Source of the DNA: Limonium bicolor
Taxonomy: Eukaryota; Streptophyta; Magnoliopsida; Caryophyllales; Plumbaginaceae
Assembly: GCA_023374045.1 (NCBI GenBank)
Contig: CM041776.1
Span: 480,631,925-480,695,924, forward strand
Reading direction: 5' to 3'
Length of the DNA: 64,000 bases
A program made the translations under genes and the position numbers. This document shows, one piece after another, positions 12,201 to 24,486 of this stretch. Each line of letters begins with the position of its first letter. Positions within the stretch are counted from its first letter, which is position 1. A model generated the notes under the pieces. The model did no database searches and had not been told where the DNA came from. It saw only the letters and a program-made list of their open reading frames with translations.

Positions 12201-12975
12201 GATTAATATAATGTTGTTAATAACATTAACAATTATAAGAACATGTGTCTATATAATTACACTAAAGTCAAGAGGATAAACGACATTAATGTGACATTTA
12301 AATTGATAAAAATATATATATAGTTAATAATTAAACTAAGAGGTTAAACTAAGAGGAATCTTGTTAAATGAAAACCGTTACATCCGAGAATGATAAGGAA
12401 TTAACAAACCCGATTGGTTTGGTTTATAGGATTGGGATAGATGGGACGCCAACCAAGATTAGGCGAACGTCGGATTAGGCTAAAATATGGTTTTGTGTAC
12501 CCTGCGTGTTACTGAGGTTACCTCGGCTTGTGTGCTGTTTGTGGTGTGAAACGACCAATAAGATAATTGCATGGAAATGGTTTATTGTATTGTTTTACGT
12601 CATTGTATTTGTCTAACCTTGACCTTCTATGTGGTGTGCTACTAACTACACAATAGAGTAGCCGTAAACACACTTAAGGATCACATAATAACGTTTGAAG
12701 AACCAAGAGGATTAAGTGTACGAACATGTCTAACGGTGGAATCATATGAGAATCTTCTCACTAACTTTCCTTCAATACTTGGTTAACATCTGAAACCGAG
12801 ATGGTCAAACTAACATACTAGAAGTGGGACACACGTTCCAATATACTTCTAACAAGCTCATATTACTGGAGAAGAGAGGAGTCCGGAAAGGTTCCGGCCG
12901 CGCGCGTACTTGTTTTGGAGGATGGTATCTGCATCAGATCTATTTCCATTGGGCCGTTGTCTTCAAACATGGTCA

Positions 12976-13111
12976 TCCTTGAGTAAGTGATTGACCCCGA
13001 TCGCCCAGCAGCATAGTGCTGGGGCGTGGTTAAATATTTGTTTCCTTGAGTCAAAGATTGGCTCTGATCGTTCATCAGCTCAATGCTATAGGACGGGGTT
13101 TAAATATATGT
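12976..13111 (+). repeat. Two-copy tandem repeat (about 68 bp) in LTR-B
   Basis: Two diverged copies share ccttgagt, gatcg, a CAGCA/CAGCT block, an ATAGTGCT/ATGCTATA block and a gg(g)tttaaatat end. This is an old local duplication. Confidence 0.6.
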
Positions 13112-13998
13112 CACAACGACGGTTGTTTATTTGAGAATTCAATACTCATCTATCTGGGTTCATACATACCCAAATGAGTTATGATTTATTATGATTGAGA
13201 TGGTCCCATTATGATGATTAAAAGAGCATTTGTAAGTTAAGGTCATATACGAGATTCCAAATAAAATCTCCCAGCCTAGGAATGAATAGAGAGTGACTCA
13301 TTGTATTAGAAGTCATACTCTTGTTTTGATGTAATGTTTGATTGAGTGATTCTTATTACATGCTATCATGTTGTGTGTTTACTGAACTTTATTATGTTGT
13401 TTAATAAAATCAACAACATGTATATCAACCAATTAGTCATGTGTAGCCCGATAGCTAGTGAGTTGTACATTATACTAAGCGGTTGTGCTGAGCCCGTTGT
13501 AGCCTAACCATTTAAAGGTACTTGATTGAAGATGAGACCTATTCAGAGTGTAGACGGGGTAGAAATCATTTCGGTATACTTTTGGGTTTTTGAATGTACT
13601 TGGGCGTTTTTACACTCATACCTTTTTGTAGTTAAGTATGGATTACGCTTGTATTTTGGATTCAGAACTTAGTATAACTCGGTATGTATTGTAAAGATGT
13701 TTTTAAGTTGGAACTTAAAGTCAGTCAAACCATAAGGTTTGTGTTTGATAGGGCTTGTCAGTCACGTGGGTGATTGGGACACCAGTTGTTGATGGATATT
13801 TTCACTGCATATTGTTGGACATTAGTGTTATTATTAAATGGTAATCTTTGGATTACGCGTTGGGGTGTTACATATAGTGAAAGGTTGGTGATTATGGGAA
13901 ATCCAAGATGTTCTTGGTTGCGCATTTTGTTCACAAGTGAGCGGATGATTGTTACAGGCCCACTCGAGATATATTATAGTCCATAGATCAGATTGATC

Positions 13999-14125
13999 AT
14001 TGGATGGATGCACCACCACTGATGTGGCTTCAGTTGATGGTAACCCGCTATATAGTAAGGATACAAGGAATTGGATGCACTACCGTTGGTGTGGCTACTA
14101 CCGTTGGTGACCCGCCATATAAAAG
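13999..14125 (+). repeat. Two-copy tandem repeat ending in a TATAAAAG box
   Basis: A unit reading ggatgcac(c/t)ac...ggtgtggct...ttg(a/g)tg...acccgc(c/t)atat occurs at about 14003 and again at about 14072. The second ends in catataaaagggg, which resembles a TATA box. Promoter activity is only an inference. Confidence 0.5.
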
Positions 14126-14936
14126 GGGTATTTGGTTAAAGACATATCGTCTTCTAACATGACGACTGTCAAGGGTTAAGAGTTAAATGATTGAAGTAAT
14201 TAATTATCAGTTAAACACTAATACGAAACTTCAAGTGACTTTCGTAAAGTTTAGATAACGAACAAAGGGCCTTGAAGGCCATACAACGAGAACAGTTCAC
14301 AAGAAAACGACCCTCGTACCGTTACTACCTGAACTTGATTAATGGAATATTATATGTATGAGTTATGCATGGAGTTATGATTATGTATGTTTCGGATGAG
14401 TTCTTGGTATTGTTTAATTTATGTTTGTACTGTTTTGTTATGTAATATGGAATAGCATGAAATTGAACCACATGTTAACTCGACCAAATAACTTAAGGGG
14501 TCTGAGGGTGCATGACAGTTGCAAGATAATGTACTCAGCGGTTGTGCTGACCTTTTATAGCAACCATACTTACAGGTTCATAGCTACAGAAGACCGACGC
14601 GAGAGTGTGGGTTTTTGGGGAGTCAGCTAAAACTACCACTTTTAATTGTACCTTTAGATTATGCTTTTGGATTAAACTTATGGGATGTATAACCTTGAAA
14701 TAGTTAGTTTGCTCACGTGTTTTTGGGTTAAGGTTGTATGTAAATTAAACTATCTCTTGGTCATTACAGTGTATGTTAGATTGTGGATGTATTTTGGATG
14801 CTTCATTACTCACAAGGGTGAGTAATGGCGGTAACACCCGGTTTTAGTGTGATTGTGTTTATTTCCGCTGCGTTGGTTTTATTTAATTATGTTAAGCGTT
14901 ATGGTTAAGACGGGATTACGAGTTAGGGGTATTACA

Positions 14937-15110
14937 AAAGTGGTATCAGAGTGGAGTACCGCTTTGATGACAAGAGATAGTAGGATCATACCGCGAGCAT
15001 ATGATTTTGGTATATGGGAAAACGTTTGTGAGGATTGTGACCTAGAAAGGTCTTAAGATCGCGGAAAGCATGAAAGTATTAGCTTTGACGACACTTGAAT
15101 ACTGATTAAC
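14937..15110 (+). mobile_element. Chromovirus B: stub of 5' internal region
   Basis: This runs from the LTR end to the start of the A2 LTR. It begins aaag plus the primer site and has no gag coding. It stops at ...gattaac where A2 starts with TGTAACACCCC; TTAAC would be the candidate target duplication, but A2's other end is lost. Confidence 0.7.
14941..14954 (+). other. Primer binding site of chromovirus B (initiator Met tRNA type)
   Basis: TGGTATCAGAGTGG lies four bases after the LTR's terminal TATTACA. It fixes B as plus-strand and pairs the LTR on its left with the pol remnant at 24487-26380. Confidence 0.9.
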
Positions 15111-15481
15111 TGTAACACCCCAACTCATAACGCCATACTTAACTCATAAACCTCCATTCACTTATATTAACTTTGCAGCGGATTTCTTACAACAATTGGT
15201 GTTACCGCCGTTAGTCACCCACGTGACCAACTAGGCATACTAAAATCTCCAACATCTAGCTACGGTCTGACCCGAATATACCGAACATTAGTACTTACAA
15301 GCCTTAACCAAATACATAACTCTCTTACAAACTCCTTACATCCTATACAGCTTACTAACTCAAATTGCCATACGAGTGTACTTGCACAACTCGTAGGTTA
15401 CACTTAAGCCCATAGTAGTCTACCCCATCTTACTCTTAGGACGGTTGCCTTCTGACATTCACCTGCAAAATATAAACAGTA

Positions 15482-15494
15482 GCCCCCGAGGGGG
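15482..15494 (-). promoter_or_regulatory. Conserved GC clamp near the 3' end of the A2 LTR
   Basis: gcccccgaggggg forms a 5-6 bp GC stem, followed by tcagcacctttgctggta, which itself contains ccagcaaaggtgct on the sense strand. The same arrangement lies at 29498 and its tandem copies. Confidence 0.4.
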
Positions 15495-16778
15495 TCAGCA
15501 CCTTTGCTGGTACGATCCTCTCATGGCCCCAAGCTAACGTGGCTATGACGACTAATTGTCGATAGCATGGAGGTTGATTAGATGCACAACATAATAGAAA
15601 GTGCAATAAACACCAAGCCACATATGAACTCACACATGGTTCACACACAAAGAACGACTTAAAAGTGTTCCCTTAATTAGTGAGTTAATCATTAACTCCT
15701 TAAGTTTTTATTCCTCTTAATCTCAGTCCATTCTTACCTTACCTCAATCTTAGTCCTTATCTCAGTCTTAGAATACAAACCATTCTTTAAATAGAAATGG
15801 TTGTATCTTATCTCAAACCTTATCTCAATCTTATCTCAGTTCTTATCTCAATTAAGTCAACCGTTCTTTAATTAGAATGGTTGTTCCTTAATTCATTGTT
15901 TATCTTTGTCGGGTCAAAAGTAACCCTAGCCAATGAGTTATCAGCTCCATTGGGTTAAATAAACAATATTTCTTAAATTTGGGATTTAGGTAGATCCCAC
16001 CACACCATCTCAGTATGCCTCCCTCCTAAAACAAGAAGTCCGAGGAGGTCGAGTCTATATGTCGACTCTAGGCGATGAGTCCGAAGACAAGTCATATTTG
16101 GAAGTCGGGATCTAATAAGAATACGACCTCCCCCAATACACATGTGCCGGTACCATTCTGGATTCCTCACTCCCCCCAAGTTCTAGTTAGTAGAAGTCTC
16201 AATGTTAATGTTTGTTAGTTAACATCTTCCGGTTACTAATAAAACAATATTCGGGAGTGTTCCTTAATCTCACACAATTCTTTACTAAGCTTTGTTAGTA
16301 AGTTCTCACAGTAGGTTGTGTTAGTGAATCACAATCACACAACAAACATAATATTCCGGTTGCATGCTTTATCTTGTTTAGTTGGCACACATAAACAAAT
16401 AGCACACAAGCCGAGGGACACCTCGTTAGCAAGCAGGTCACAAGAAAACCATACCGTTCACCGTTGGTCGTTCGGTTTTACTCTCTCCTCCGAAGTCCAC
16501 ATTCTCAAACCCTAAAACATTGATTGAATCGGGTGGTTAATTTCTTTTAATTAAGCTAACTCTTATCATCACTAATGATCTTCATCTAAATACCACTAAT
16601 TCATTGTAGTTCAAGCTTAACCACTTATGTTGTTTACTTCTCATTTTACCTCACACTTGTTCACACCTCCAATGGCCTTAAAACTCCACCAAACAACTCT
16701 TAACAACCATATAATAACATTACCCAACAAGCCCCCATCATTTACCATCTAAAAAGAACATTTTCTTTGTAAATTTGC

Positions 16779-16966
16779 CTGGTCCGGGACATGGTCCGAC
16801 TCTGTAGTCCCGGACCAATACCTGTTATGACTTTCGGCAACTTTTTAACTATGGTCCGGGACTTGGTACTTACCCAAGGTCCCGGACCAGTTTAGGGGTG
16901 CACTCTCGGCATGTTTTTAGTGCTGGTCCGGGACTTTATCCAGGGACCAAGTTCCGGACCACACTT
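16779..16966. repeat. GC dyad module of the A2 LTR (ggtccgggac type)
   Basis: Three units of ggtccgggac...gtcccggacca-like inverted words at about 16781, 16854 and 16924 are separated by AT-rich spacers. Right flank words (ctaacactattttagcact) match those right of the tandem-unit module, so the position in the LTR is the same although the sequence differs. Confidence 0.7.
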
Positions 16967-19674
16967 TAAACTGTCAAATTTTACAGTTTTTAACACCTTC
17001 CAACCTTTCTTTTGTCCAATCTTCTTCTAATCTTTCCCCATGTATTCACACATGTTCTAACACTATTTTAGCACTTAAAATCCTCCTAACTCATGGAAAA
17101 CTCACCTCCAAATTCCTTGATCAATATCCAAATTCTTACTAAGCTCTTAACACTTATAACTTAATTCCTTACACTTCCAACATGTAAATTTTGTCTAAAA
17201 CTTCAACTAACCAAAGTGTTTCCTTTCAACCAATATAACTACTCCTCAAACATCATTATTCATCCATCTTTCCTTTACTAAAACTCCCAAGGTTATCTTG
17301 CATCTCCATGCACAACTTTCTCGCCTTTCCATTTGTTACTCATCACTCATAAACTTGATTATACCTATACTTCTTTCCATCCTCTTAACACCTTAACATT
17401 GTTCTTCATTCACCTTGACCATGCTACACCCTCCTTAGACATCTCCACCTTTTTACTCAATTTACTCACCATTCTCATGGTTAAACACTCTTATACATTC
17501 CTAGTCATTTTCCTTGACAATTTACAAGATTCTCCTACAATTTTCACTTCCATCACCCAAGTCCACTCATTACCATCTAACTATAACCTTATTAATCCAC
17601 TACTAGCATCCTCACCACTCACACAAGCTTCCCAAAAATCCTCATTGTTATATTCTCTAGTTCATACCTAAATCATCTTAAGACATTATACACCATTTCC
17701 TCCAGATTCTTACTCAAGTCATTACATTCCTCATACCATGACTTTGGTGTGTTTAATACACCCTCCTAACCTCTAATTCCTCCTATACAACTCTAGGCCA
17801 TTCTAAACCTCAAGAACCCTTTGTTAACTCATTTTCACTCAAATTCCTTTCAATGATTCCTAGTAAATCCTAGGTCATATTAATTCATAACCACCCCTTA
17901 AACACTTTGTTTTCTACTCAAATTTCGCCATAGCTTCTCTAGTATATTATCATGCCCATATGCATTATTTTTATCATTCAATCATCTCACACACATCAAA
18001 TCCTTTCTCATCATATTTTCTCACCCAAATCAACTCATTCATAACAAACTCAATATAATGCAATAAACTTAAATTGCATAGCACTAAGGCTCTTGAATGA
18101 CATGGCTCTTAGGCCCTTAAATGACTTAAACTTAAACACTTAATTTCCACAATAATAGCTTTCAACCTGCAAATACACTCAACAATGCTCCCATAGCAAT
18201 ATAACTGTTCTCATAATTCACCTTATACTTATTACTAACTCATTCCCATTGGCTCCTTAGTCACAAGTTCATAAGCTTGTTTAAATTCCTTTTTCCTAGG
18301 TTATATAACCCATTACATAATGTAAGCTTTAAGCTACATTAGTACTTATCTAAAACTCATCCCTTAAAACCTTAAACCACCCTTAGGTAAGCAATTTACC
18401 TTGTTTTTCTCAAGCTTATCTTAACTTCCTCCTTAGGGTTTTCTTGAATGAATCTCGGCCACCAATTTAATCTCCCTTGCCAATGTTCTAACGAATATAC
18501 AATAACTCTAATGAGTGCTAAAGAACACATCAAGCTTAAAGGATCATTTCTAGGTTAAAAATGTGTTTTAAGACATAAAAGTGGATGATTACCTTTGAAG
18601 TCTCAAAGTAGACTTGGGCAATGAATGAAAGAGGACCTCCACTAGTCCTTGGTGATTAAAACAAGCTAGAACAAGGCATAAAAACAAGGCTCCATGAGAG
18701 GTAATTTTCGGCCATAATGAAAAGTGGTGGAAAGTTGATTTTTCTTTCACTTTCATTACCTTGGATGAATGGAGAACCAAAAAATCTCTTCAAACTTGAT
18801 TTTCATCCATCAATGGGGTTTTCTCATGGCACAAAACTTGATCTTTGAAGGATTTGAAAAGATAGAAAGGAAGGGCTTGCTCCAACTAAGAGAATTCTAT
18901 GCTTAGTTTTTGATTTGGAGCAAAAATGAACATTTGGTGAGCAATTGAAGGTGGAGGCACCATGGATGGAGCTCTCACGGTTTGGGAGCAGGGAAGGGGT
19001 AGGAAAACTGATGGAGGAAGAAGAAATGAAGAGAGAGAAGAAGAAAAGTAGCTTAAGAGAAGATATTTTGTTTTAAAAGGTAAATAGTACTCTTTCTCAT
19101 TTCCTCTTCTTTTCCTTAATGAGCTGTCTCCTTATGGTGACTCACCATTTAAAAACCGGCCCCCTTACTAATGAGGTATTTATGGTATTGGTTGACCAAC
19201 TTATTGACTTATGTTGACTAAAACTTAAACTAGGTACTATTTAGCACTATTCACAAATTAGTGCACAAATTTGTGAAATTTTTGGTTTCTCATTGATTTA
19301 GGCTTCCTAATGTGATAATAATTAGTGCACATGTTGATTAAGGCGTAATCATGGGCATTTAGCCACTCAAAACCCATTTCTAAGACAATTTCTCAAAAAG
19401 GTGCTTTAAGGAGTCTTAAAGCACATTTTGTGTTTAAGCTTGTTTTTGAGCTTAGTTTTCTTTGGTAATTGATTTAATAAGGTCTTAGAATGATATTTGG
19501 GTGCTAATCAAAGTCACTCCAAGCTTAGAGCACATTTTTGCTTAAATTGCCCTTATGCTGTTTTCTTATGTTTTCTTTGGTTTAAATTGTCTACCAATGT
19601 TTCTAAGGCATGTTTTAGCCTTATTACATCATAAATTGATGTTTACTTAGCATACTTAGGTTTGGGGTATTTCA

Positions 19675-19690
19675 ATCTACCCCCCTAAAA
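19675..19690 (-). other. Polypurine tract of A2
   Basis: The minus strand reads ttttaggggggtagat directly before the LTR start TGAAATACCCC. This is the plus-strand priming site of the element and supports 15111-19674 as the 3' LTR. Confidence 0.8.
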
Positions 19691-20840
19691 GAACTTTGTC
19701 CCCAAAGTTCCCATGCATCTTATTTTATTAGAATACATGGCTTACCTCATTCCATAGATCATATAGATCATGCTTATATGTACTTAATCTTATTGACTCA
19801 TTAGGTCTGTCATATACTTATACTCAAATATCACACAACATGCTTAAGCATGTACAACACTCAAAATTCCCTTTGTTCCTTTGAAGATTAAAACAATCAC
19901 ATAATTTTCATCGTATTCTCCCATGTCACCGGTCCGTAGACAAAGGCACATTCGTCCTCACCTTCATGGGCTAGAATACAAAACCACTCTGCTCTCCCCA
20001 TGTCACCAGTCCAAAGACAAAGGCTCATGCGTCCTCGACTTCATGGGCGAGACTCAGTAAAAAGGAAATCCTTTTTACGAGGTCAAGTGAGGGATAATTC
20101 CCTCTATTTGAAAATACAATCAACTCCAATTTTGTTTTATCCTAATGCCTCTATCCTTAGCGTGATTTATTTGTGACCACTAATAGAGAGTTTTAGGAAT
20201 CATCCAACCCTGGTGTGATCAGCATCAGTGTTAAACCATCCTTCCACCCCAATTTGTGTTCGGTTTCCCTTGATCCCTAGAAAATCAAGTTCCACCTCCC
20301 ACGTCATTTTCAAACACCAAACAATTCACTCATTTCCAATTTTCTATCTTTTTAGTGATTCTAGTCATAATTAGTACATCTCCATGGTGTGGGCTCAGCC
20401 CATCAACATTCCCAATTCATCTCTTAGTAATTACCTTAGGACTCTCATTCCTACTAAGTTCTATATCAGTCTCATACCAATTCTCACCATCTTATACCTC
20501 ATAACATTACTATTTCCTACCTCATACTCATATCGAATAATATCTCACAGTGTTATCTTATTCTTATCTCACGCATACATTCATATCAACTCATATCTCA
20601 TATATTCCTTAAGTCCTTAATCTCTTCACTAATCTTAACTTGTACTCACACCGGAGTTAAAAAGATAGGTACTTAATATGTATGGTATTCGTATCTTCTG
20701 TGCGCAATAACCATGATTAATCTCAAAATGTTTATGTAAAACAAATTCTCAAATTCTTTTGTGCTATGCACACCGTAGTTTACGTACTTAGTGCATAAAC
20801 ATACGCTAAGCGGTTTTCGCTCTACCCCCCTTAAAATGGA
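19691..20840 (-). mobile_element. Family A copy A2: 3' untranslated internal region
   Basis: This lies between the LTR-side polypurine tract and a second, pol-side copy (gctctaccccccttaaaa at about 20818, minus-strand sense). It has no coding. It contains a two-copy 77 bp repeat at 19921-20052 and the same order of blocks as 33737-35165 in the tandem units, for example the catccaaccctg(g/a)tgtgatcagcatcagtgtt block at 20200 and 34536. Confidence 0.7.
19921..20052. repeat. Two-copy 77 bp tandem repeat
   Basis: ccatgtcacc starts at 19921 and 19998. Both copies continue (g/a)gtcc, agacaaaggc, gcgtcctc or ttcgtcctc, and cttcatgggc. Confidence 0.8.
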
Positions 20841-23800
20841 TTACGCCCACGTAATCAACATTATATCATCCTTGAACATAGGTTCAAGATGTCTAATTCT
20901 CACCAAGCATTCTAGCTTCCATGTCATCTATCTCACTTATAATTCGATCAGAGGGTCATAACTATGTTAATGGCTTAGTCTCTGTATCGAGGATTCTTAA
21001 CGGTACTTATACCATTTCCTTAACTTAGTTTGGTCTAATCTCAAAGGTACTGATCTGCTAGCTTCCGCTGCGCGACTCTGATAATCTTAGGCCTAACTGC
21101 CTTTCTTAGCCTTCATAGTATTGTATATCCTTGTGCCTCCTTACGGTTTAGAAATATTGGTCTCTCAATGGACGTGTTATCTTTAATTATACACGGCCTT
21201 AATGAGTTATAACTCGTCTATCCATTCTCCCTGAAGATCTAATGTTCATACTCTTAGTGTTTTCTCAAGTGTCTAAATTATCCTTTCCAACTGACCTTTG
21301 GTCTGAGGATGATTCTTAATCTGAAACTACTGTTTAGTGCTTATTGGGCTTTACAGTTTTATCCTTAACTTCTTAAGACATGTCCAATGTCTGTACTTAA
21401 TAATCCGTGCTCCTCGCACTTTATAGTTCTTAATTATCTTCTATCTGAAATGGGTTTTCCGATTCCTTTGTGTTGTTGGTTCAACTGAGTTCCTTTTCTT
21501 CAACTATTTGTGGTAGTAGCTGCTCTTGTCTAATCATGCGTCGTTGACCATGGTACGGAGTCGACTACTTCCCGTGTTCCTTACACCACTCGTCTACATG
21601 CGTGGGGTACCTTACTGATACATTACTACTTACCCGACTAACTCATAAATGAGCCTGTCAGGCCTGCAAGCCCCTGTGGGGTGCAGTCGTCCCACATATC
21701 GTTTTAGTAAACTCGTAGTGTCAGTCACACGTTTACCTATTGCTAATTATGAAGTATTCTGTTGTCGATCTCCTCTTTCATCGTTCCATAATAACACTTA
21801 TTGTTCTTCTTGAACTTAATCAAGGGAAATCCATTTACTGTGTTCTTGGGTATAGTATGCTCTAGCTCCTTTCTGTATTCCGTACTGACTCGGTCTCTTA
21901 GTAACTGAGGTCTCTTTCCATAGAGCCTATTATCTTGTTTCTCATGTTTATTCTACTAGGAATACACTTCCAGTTCCTTAAGGAATGGAAGGTGTGGTTC
22001 CTGTGAAATCTTACCTCACATGGTCTAGACTACTAGCATCGTTGCACATTTCGTCTACCATCTTATTTCCTTACTTATGTCAATTTCAGCTCATAAATCT
22101 AATTGCCTCAGTGTCAATATTTGACGGCTTATACATAATGGCCGCTTTACTGCGCACCATGACTTAATCCACTTATATAGGTATTGTACTCACGACCACT
22201 ACTACTGTGGTAGTTGACCTTACTCTGTTGCCCATTGATGGTGCAACTACTTACTCATTTATTCTAACATCTTATCTTATACTCAATTCCTTCCTGGTGT
22301 AAACACACTGGGGGTTCTCTAATTTTGGTGTTTGGCGGTTGCCGTACCGTGTTGTAAAATGGTTATCTCTTAATATTCAGGTGTTCTGCTTCAATCTCAG
22401 GTTCGTAAGTAGGCTAATTTCTCTCACATTCTTTCATCCTTTATGATGTTATTTACCATGTAATTTAACTGGTTACTGAAGAAGTCATCCGTTGAATCAC
22501 AAGCTCTTCTGAGCGTTGGTCACTTGACGTGCCATGCAGTGCACTCACAATGCTTATCTCTGACAATTACTGATTCTTAAATCCTGGGTGTTGGATATTA
22601 GGTCTGTCTCTGCAGCCTTCCTTATTACTCAAGTGTATCTGGTATGTTCTAAGGTAATCTCAAGGTTTACGGTTTCCATTCTCTAATAGAGAGTATTCTA
22701 TCTTTAAGAAGTGAAAGCCCTTATGAGGGGTTTATTCCCACTCATAGCCCTACAACAAGGAGAGGTATCCCCACCCTAAAAGGAATGGTTTGTTCTCCGC
22801 CCCAGTCCATAGCATTATCTCAATATTCTCATTGGTGCCCTTTCGGCAATATCTTCCACAATTAACTTACATGTTTTTGTAACAGTTCGTATCTACGAAT
22901 TATAGCTCCTTCATGGCTTAAATAAGCTCTTCTACAAATACTGCGCCTCGGGCTCTGATGTCGTTAACATCCTTGGCTCGTAGGCTCTTAGTGCTTAATG
23001 TCATTGGGTGAGAGCCGGTGCTCGGTTCACTCCTTGTAATCTTACTCATGCAGGTTATCCTCATAAGTTTCTGGTTCTTAAACACTATCCACCGTTAGGT
23101 TACATATTAAATGTGGTATCGGTTTTATGGTAGGTTGCTGCATCCTGCTTCCTGCTATGAAAGTTTATTCGGGTGATCTGAGGTTAACTAGTGTCTGTGA
23201 CAACTCTGTCGTTTTTTTATGCTTACACCTTCTAACAATTACTGATCAATTCGTATTAGGCATCTGCCTTACGGTGTCTAAGTTGGATATTTATCTAGGC
23301 TATCATGTAATTCCATCTCAACGCTTTGTTCAACTCTCGTTGACTACGCCACCCTTGATGATTAATCATACTTGGGTGTTAATGAGTTAGACAACCAATA
23401 CTAACTGTTGTTCACCAGTTTATCCAGCTTGACTATGCCCGTTCTATGGGGTAGTCCTCTGAGCTTTCCTTTTCCGGGGTTTACCAACATCTTCAACGAA
23501 GAATGTTTATTACTGATATTCTCAGTGGTCGATCAGGGAGTCCTATCCAGTTCTTGTTGGAAGAAGTTGTGTTTACAGTCTCAATGGTATCTCATAATAC
23601 ATTCCTTGTATGTTGTTGTAGTAGGTTGTACTGTTGCTACAATTTTATATCATTTAGTATTCCGTCCAAGTTCAGCTCCTTGTTGACTGGTGTGTCGACT
23701 CATCTTATCATGGTCAGGCCGTCAGGCCTTTCCATGGTCTTATTCTCCCGTTCTCATGGGTTTACAATACGGTATTAATATGTACTACGACTGTAGCATT

Positions 23801-24486
23801 CTACTATCTCGCCTTGATGGCTTTTGTGTAGCTTAACCGTTGTAGCACTTGCTATGGCAAGTGCGCCATGCAAGATGGGCTACCGGTACTGTGCGCGTCG
23901 GTAGTGGTATTTCCACCTAATTTTCATGTAATTTGTAGTCCTCGGGACTCCTTTGATGTTCTCTTATTTTGGATAACTAGCCATCCGGCAGTTTCCTGGT
24001 TGTTTGACAGTACTGTCATTTGCTAGGGTGTTCCTCTTTCTGAGGGAACCCCTTGTTACTTACTTGTGTCTTAATCCTCGCTCCCGTTTCCACATATTAT
24101 GTCGGGGTTACTAAGTAATGATTCTCCTTTAGGCATACGTCATAGTCCTACTTCGGTATACAGTTTGTACACGTATTTGTTGTCGTCTGCGCTATGTCAG
24201 CTAGGTTTGTAACCTTTCTCATAGTATGGGGTTTGGAGTTCCCGTTTCTAGTTGGACTTTCCAGTAATCTTAACTCTCATGCTTTGTATCATCCCACTGT
24301 TATGCTCATTCGGACCACTGTCCGGTACTCATGTCGCTTATCTTTTCCTTTCCATTACACTCATAGTGCTTTTCTTATCATTGGTATGGGGGTTATTTCG
24401 ACTGCGTAGCATGTCGACCCATGTTGCCGGTAATTTCCGTTCTCTTACTGGTAGAATCCCGTTGGTAGCGCCTGTCTCATCGTTGC
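20841..24486 (-). pseudogene. Family A copy A2: heavily decayed gag-pol remnant
   Basis: No open frame survives, but the minus strand keeps the order of a Ty3/gypsy chromovirus pol. Just upstream of the pol-side polypurine tract, 20969-21006 reads PLRILDTETKPLT on the minus strand, matching the start of a chromodomain-type tail (ILD..VK.LRNK), and continues with an acidic run DDMEARM. Next, 21080-21110 reads YNTMKAKKGS, matching the GPY/F-type segment (YeItkRiG) of integrase. Blocks at 21590-21740 and 23690-23870 are shared with A1. The region ends abruptly at about 24486, where plus-strand pol of element B begins; A2's first roughly 370 bp of body, primer site and 5' LTR are absent. The assignment rests on short matches and on alignment with B. 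Confidence 0.55.

Larger units (their letters stand above)
9233..14936 (+). mobile_element. Chromovirus B: 5' LTR (left end cut by C), about 5.7 kb visible
   Basis: The right end ...GGGGTATTACA is followed by aaag and a tRNA-Met primer site. The left part aligns with the 3' LTR of B: the block acaccttaggataaggtaac at about 9523 matches 27470, and three donor-like motifs at 10078, 10233 and 10372 match 28004, 28184 and 28318. Given the 598 bp between 26870 and the first match, about 300 bp of LTR start lies left of C, so the full LTR would be about 6 kb, unusually long. The sense strand is pyrimidine-rich up to about 10560 and then C-poor and G-rich. No coding region is supported. Confidence 0.72.
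15111..19674 (-). mobile_element. Family A copy A2: 3' LTR, 4.56 kb
   Basis: The plus strand runs TGTAACACCCC ... GGGGTATTTCA with a polypurine tract directly right (minus strand), so this is the 3' LTR of a minus-strand element. The length is 4564 bp. It carries the conserved GC clamp at 15482-15494 (gcccccgaggggg), a GC dyad module at 16779-16966, donor-like motifs near 18592 and 18757 (minus strand) and a purine-rich plus strand from about 18590 to 19080. It is diverged from A1 and from the tandem-unit LTRs. Confidence 0.85.

Noticed and set aside
20841..24486. A host gene on either strand in the long unassigned stretch
   Set aside because: Block-by-block matches to A1 and the tandem units show that it is retrotransposon body.
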